In this document: positions 43,876 through 44,513 of the stretch, piece after piece | How the letters are laid out: each line of letters starts with the position of its first letter | How positions within the stretch are numbered: position 1 is the first letter of the stretch | Assembly: GCA_934373455.1 (NCBI GenBank) | Contig: CAKRON010000012.1 | Location: 1 to 44,513, forward strand | Direction of reading: 5' to 3' | DNA: 44,513 bases | Origin: an uncultured Marvinbryantia sp. | GTDB lineage: Bacteria; Bacillota; Clostridia; Lachnospirales; Lachnospiraceae | Made by a program: the position numbers and the translations under genes | The notes under the pieces: model-generated | The model's input: the letters and a program-made list of their open reading frames with translations, nothing else | Database searches by the model: none | What the model was told of the DNA's origin: nothing

Positions 43876-44511
43876 TTAACCTCTGATTTCTTTTGCAAGT
43901 GCAACTGCATCTTTTGCCATTTCACTGATCTTGTCAAATTCACCTGCTTTAATCATATCACCTTTTACCATCCAGCTTCCGCCACAGCAAAGGATCTTAT
44001 CACAGCTTAAGTAATCTTTCAGATTCTTTAAGCTGACACCGCCTGTCGGCATGAATTTTAACATTGTATATGGTGCTGCCATTGCTTTAATGGTAGCTAC
44101 TCCACCGAACTGCTCTGCCGGGAAGAATTTTACAACCTTCAGTCCTCTCTTTACAGCCTGTGCTGCTTCTGAAGGAGTAATAATACCTGGGAAAATAGGA
44201 ATTTCTTTTTCAATACAGTAATCTACTACTTCCGGATCAAATCCAGGGCTAACGATAAACTTAGCTCCTGCTGCCACTGCTCTGTCCACCTGTTCAATCG
44301 TCAGAACTGTTCCTGCTCCAACTAACATATCCGGATGTTTCTCTGCCATGATACGAATAGATTCTTCTGCTGCGTCTGTACGGAATGTTACTTCAGCGCA
44401 AGGAAGTCCACCTTTTACCAGTGCATCTGCCAATGGTTCTGCATCCTTTACATCATTTAATACTACTACTGGTACGACGCCCAGTGCTGCAAACTGTTCT
44501 GCAATATTCAT
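43876..44511 (-). CDS. eda: KDPG/KHG aldolase
   Basis: A 211-residue class I aldolase that cleaves 2-keto-3-deoxy-6-phosphogluconate to pyruvate and glyceraldehyde-3-phosphate. Active-site marks are Glu40 and Arg44 in AEVTFRT, GAGTVL, SPGFDPEVV, and the Schiff-base Lys128 in VVKFFPAE; FMPTGGVS follows. Length is typical (E. coli Eda 213). The ATG is at 44511, so its ribosome site lies at or beyond the window edge. With kdgK2 it forms the common lower end of the uronate and aldonate routes. Confidence 0.95.
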   Translation of the reverse strand: MNIAEQFAALGVVPVVVLNDVKDAEPLADALVKGGLPCAEVTFRTDAAEESIRIMAEKHPDMLVGAGTVLTIEQVDRAVAAGAKFIVSPGFDPEVVDYCIEKEIPIFPGIITPSEAAQAVKRGLKVVKFFPAEQFGGVATIKAMAAPYTMLKFMPTGGVSLKNLKDYLSCDKILCCGGSWMVKGDMIKAGEFDKISEMAKDAVALAKEIRG

Positions 44512-44513
44512 TT

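Overview
The window looks like a chromosomal segment of a low-to-moderate GC gut Firmicute, most likely a Lachnospiraceae member (Blautia/Ruminococcus-like). The reasons are a V-type ATPase in the ntpFIKECGA order, a short cysteine-rich DUF6472-type protein, consensus sigma-A promoters, strong AGGAGG-type ribosome sites, and dense carbohydrate-acid genes with GntR and LacI regulators. The genus is inference from protein style only. I saw no rRNA, tRNA, CRISPR array or intact insertion sequence.

Layout. 1-5.2 kb: minus-strand V-ATPase operon (ntpF-I-K-E-C-G-A, A cut by the window edge), whose rotor subunit carries the Na+-site residues. 5.3-5.5 kb: a small DUF6472-like gene. 5.6-7.7 kb: a plus-strand LTA-synthase-like membrane phosphotransferase with an extra C-terminal IPT/TIG-like domain. 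From 7.77 kb almost everything serves sugar-acid catabolism. Block A (7.8-15.8 kb, minus) is adh1-larA1-ilvD1-kdgK1-uxuA-uxuB-hpaI. Block B (16.4-21.1 kb, plus) is gntP-gntR1-ilvD2-membrane protein and is divergent from A. Block C (21.2-25.2 kb, minus) is lacI-uxaC-uxaB1. Block D (25.4-31.1 kb, minus) is larA2-uxaB2-uxaA plus an MFS transporter. Block E (31.2-39.6 kb, minus) holds adh2, a ribose-type ABC importer with two permeases, an amidohydrolase, a UlaG-like metallo-hydrolase and gntR2. Block F (40.1-44.5 kb, minus) holds eda-kdgK2, gntR3 with a YgjP-like metalloprotease, and an Rpn-type nuclease/transposase.

How it fits. UxaC, UxaB and UxaA (galacturonate) and UxaC, SDR-type UxuB and UxuA (glucuronate) lead to 2-keto-3-deoxygluconate (KDG); KdgK and Eda then give pyruvate and glyceraldehyde-3-phosphate. 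Added to this core are two IlvD/Edd-type dehydratases, two LarA-superfamily (nickel-pincer) enzymes and two zinc sugar-acid dehydrogenases. These should let other aldonates or their lactones enter at tagaturonate, fructuronate, mannonate or KDG.

Regulation is unusually readable. The palindrome TTGTATACAA lies at four places (upstream of adh2, the ABC operon, the MFS gene and larA2-uxaB2-uxaA). Two of these sit directly after perfect TTGACA-N17-TATAAT promoters, which defines a probable GntR2 regulon. A different palindrome centred on GACGTC fills the spacer of both divergent promoters between blocks A and B. Two LacI-type operators flank the block C promoter. The two uxaB genes share an approximately 1.08 kb tract that is identical by eye, with diverged ends, which suggests gene conversion between copies under different control. 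The best candidate for an undescribed system is the GntR2 regulon: a proposed import, lactone hydrolysis and L-galactonate-type oxidation route into tagaturonate that includes a nickel-pincer enzyme of unknown substrate.
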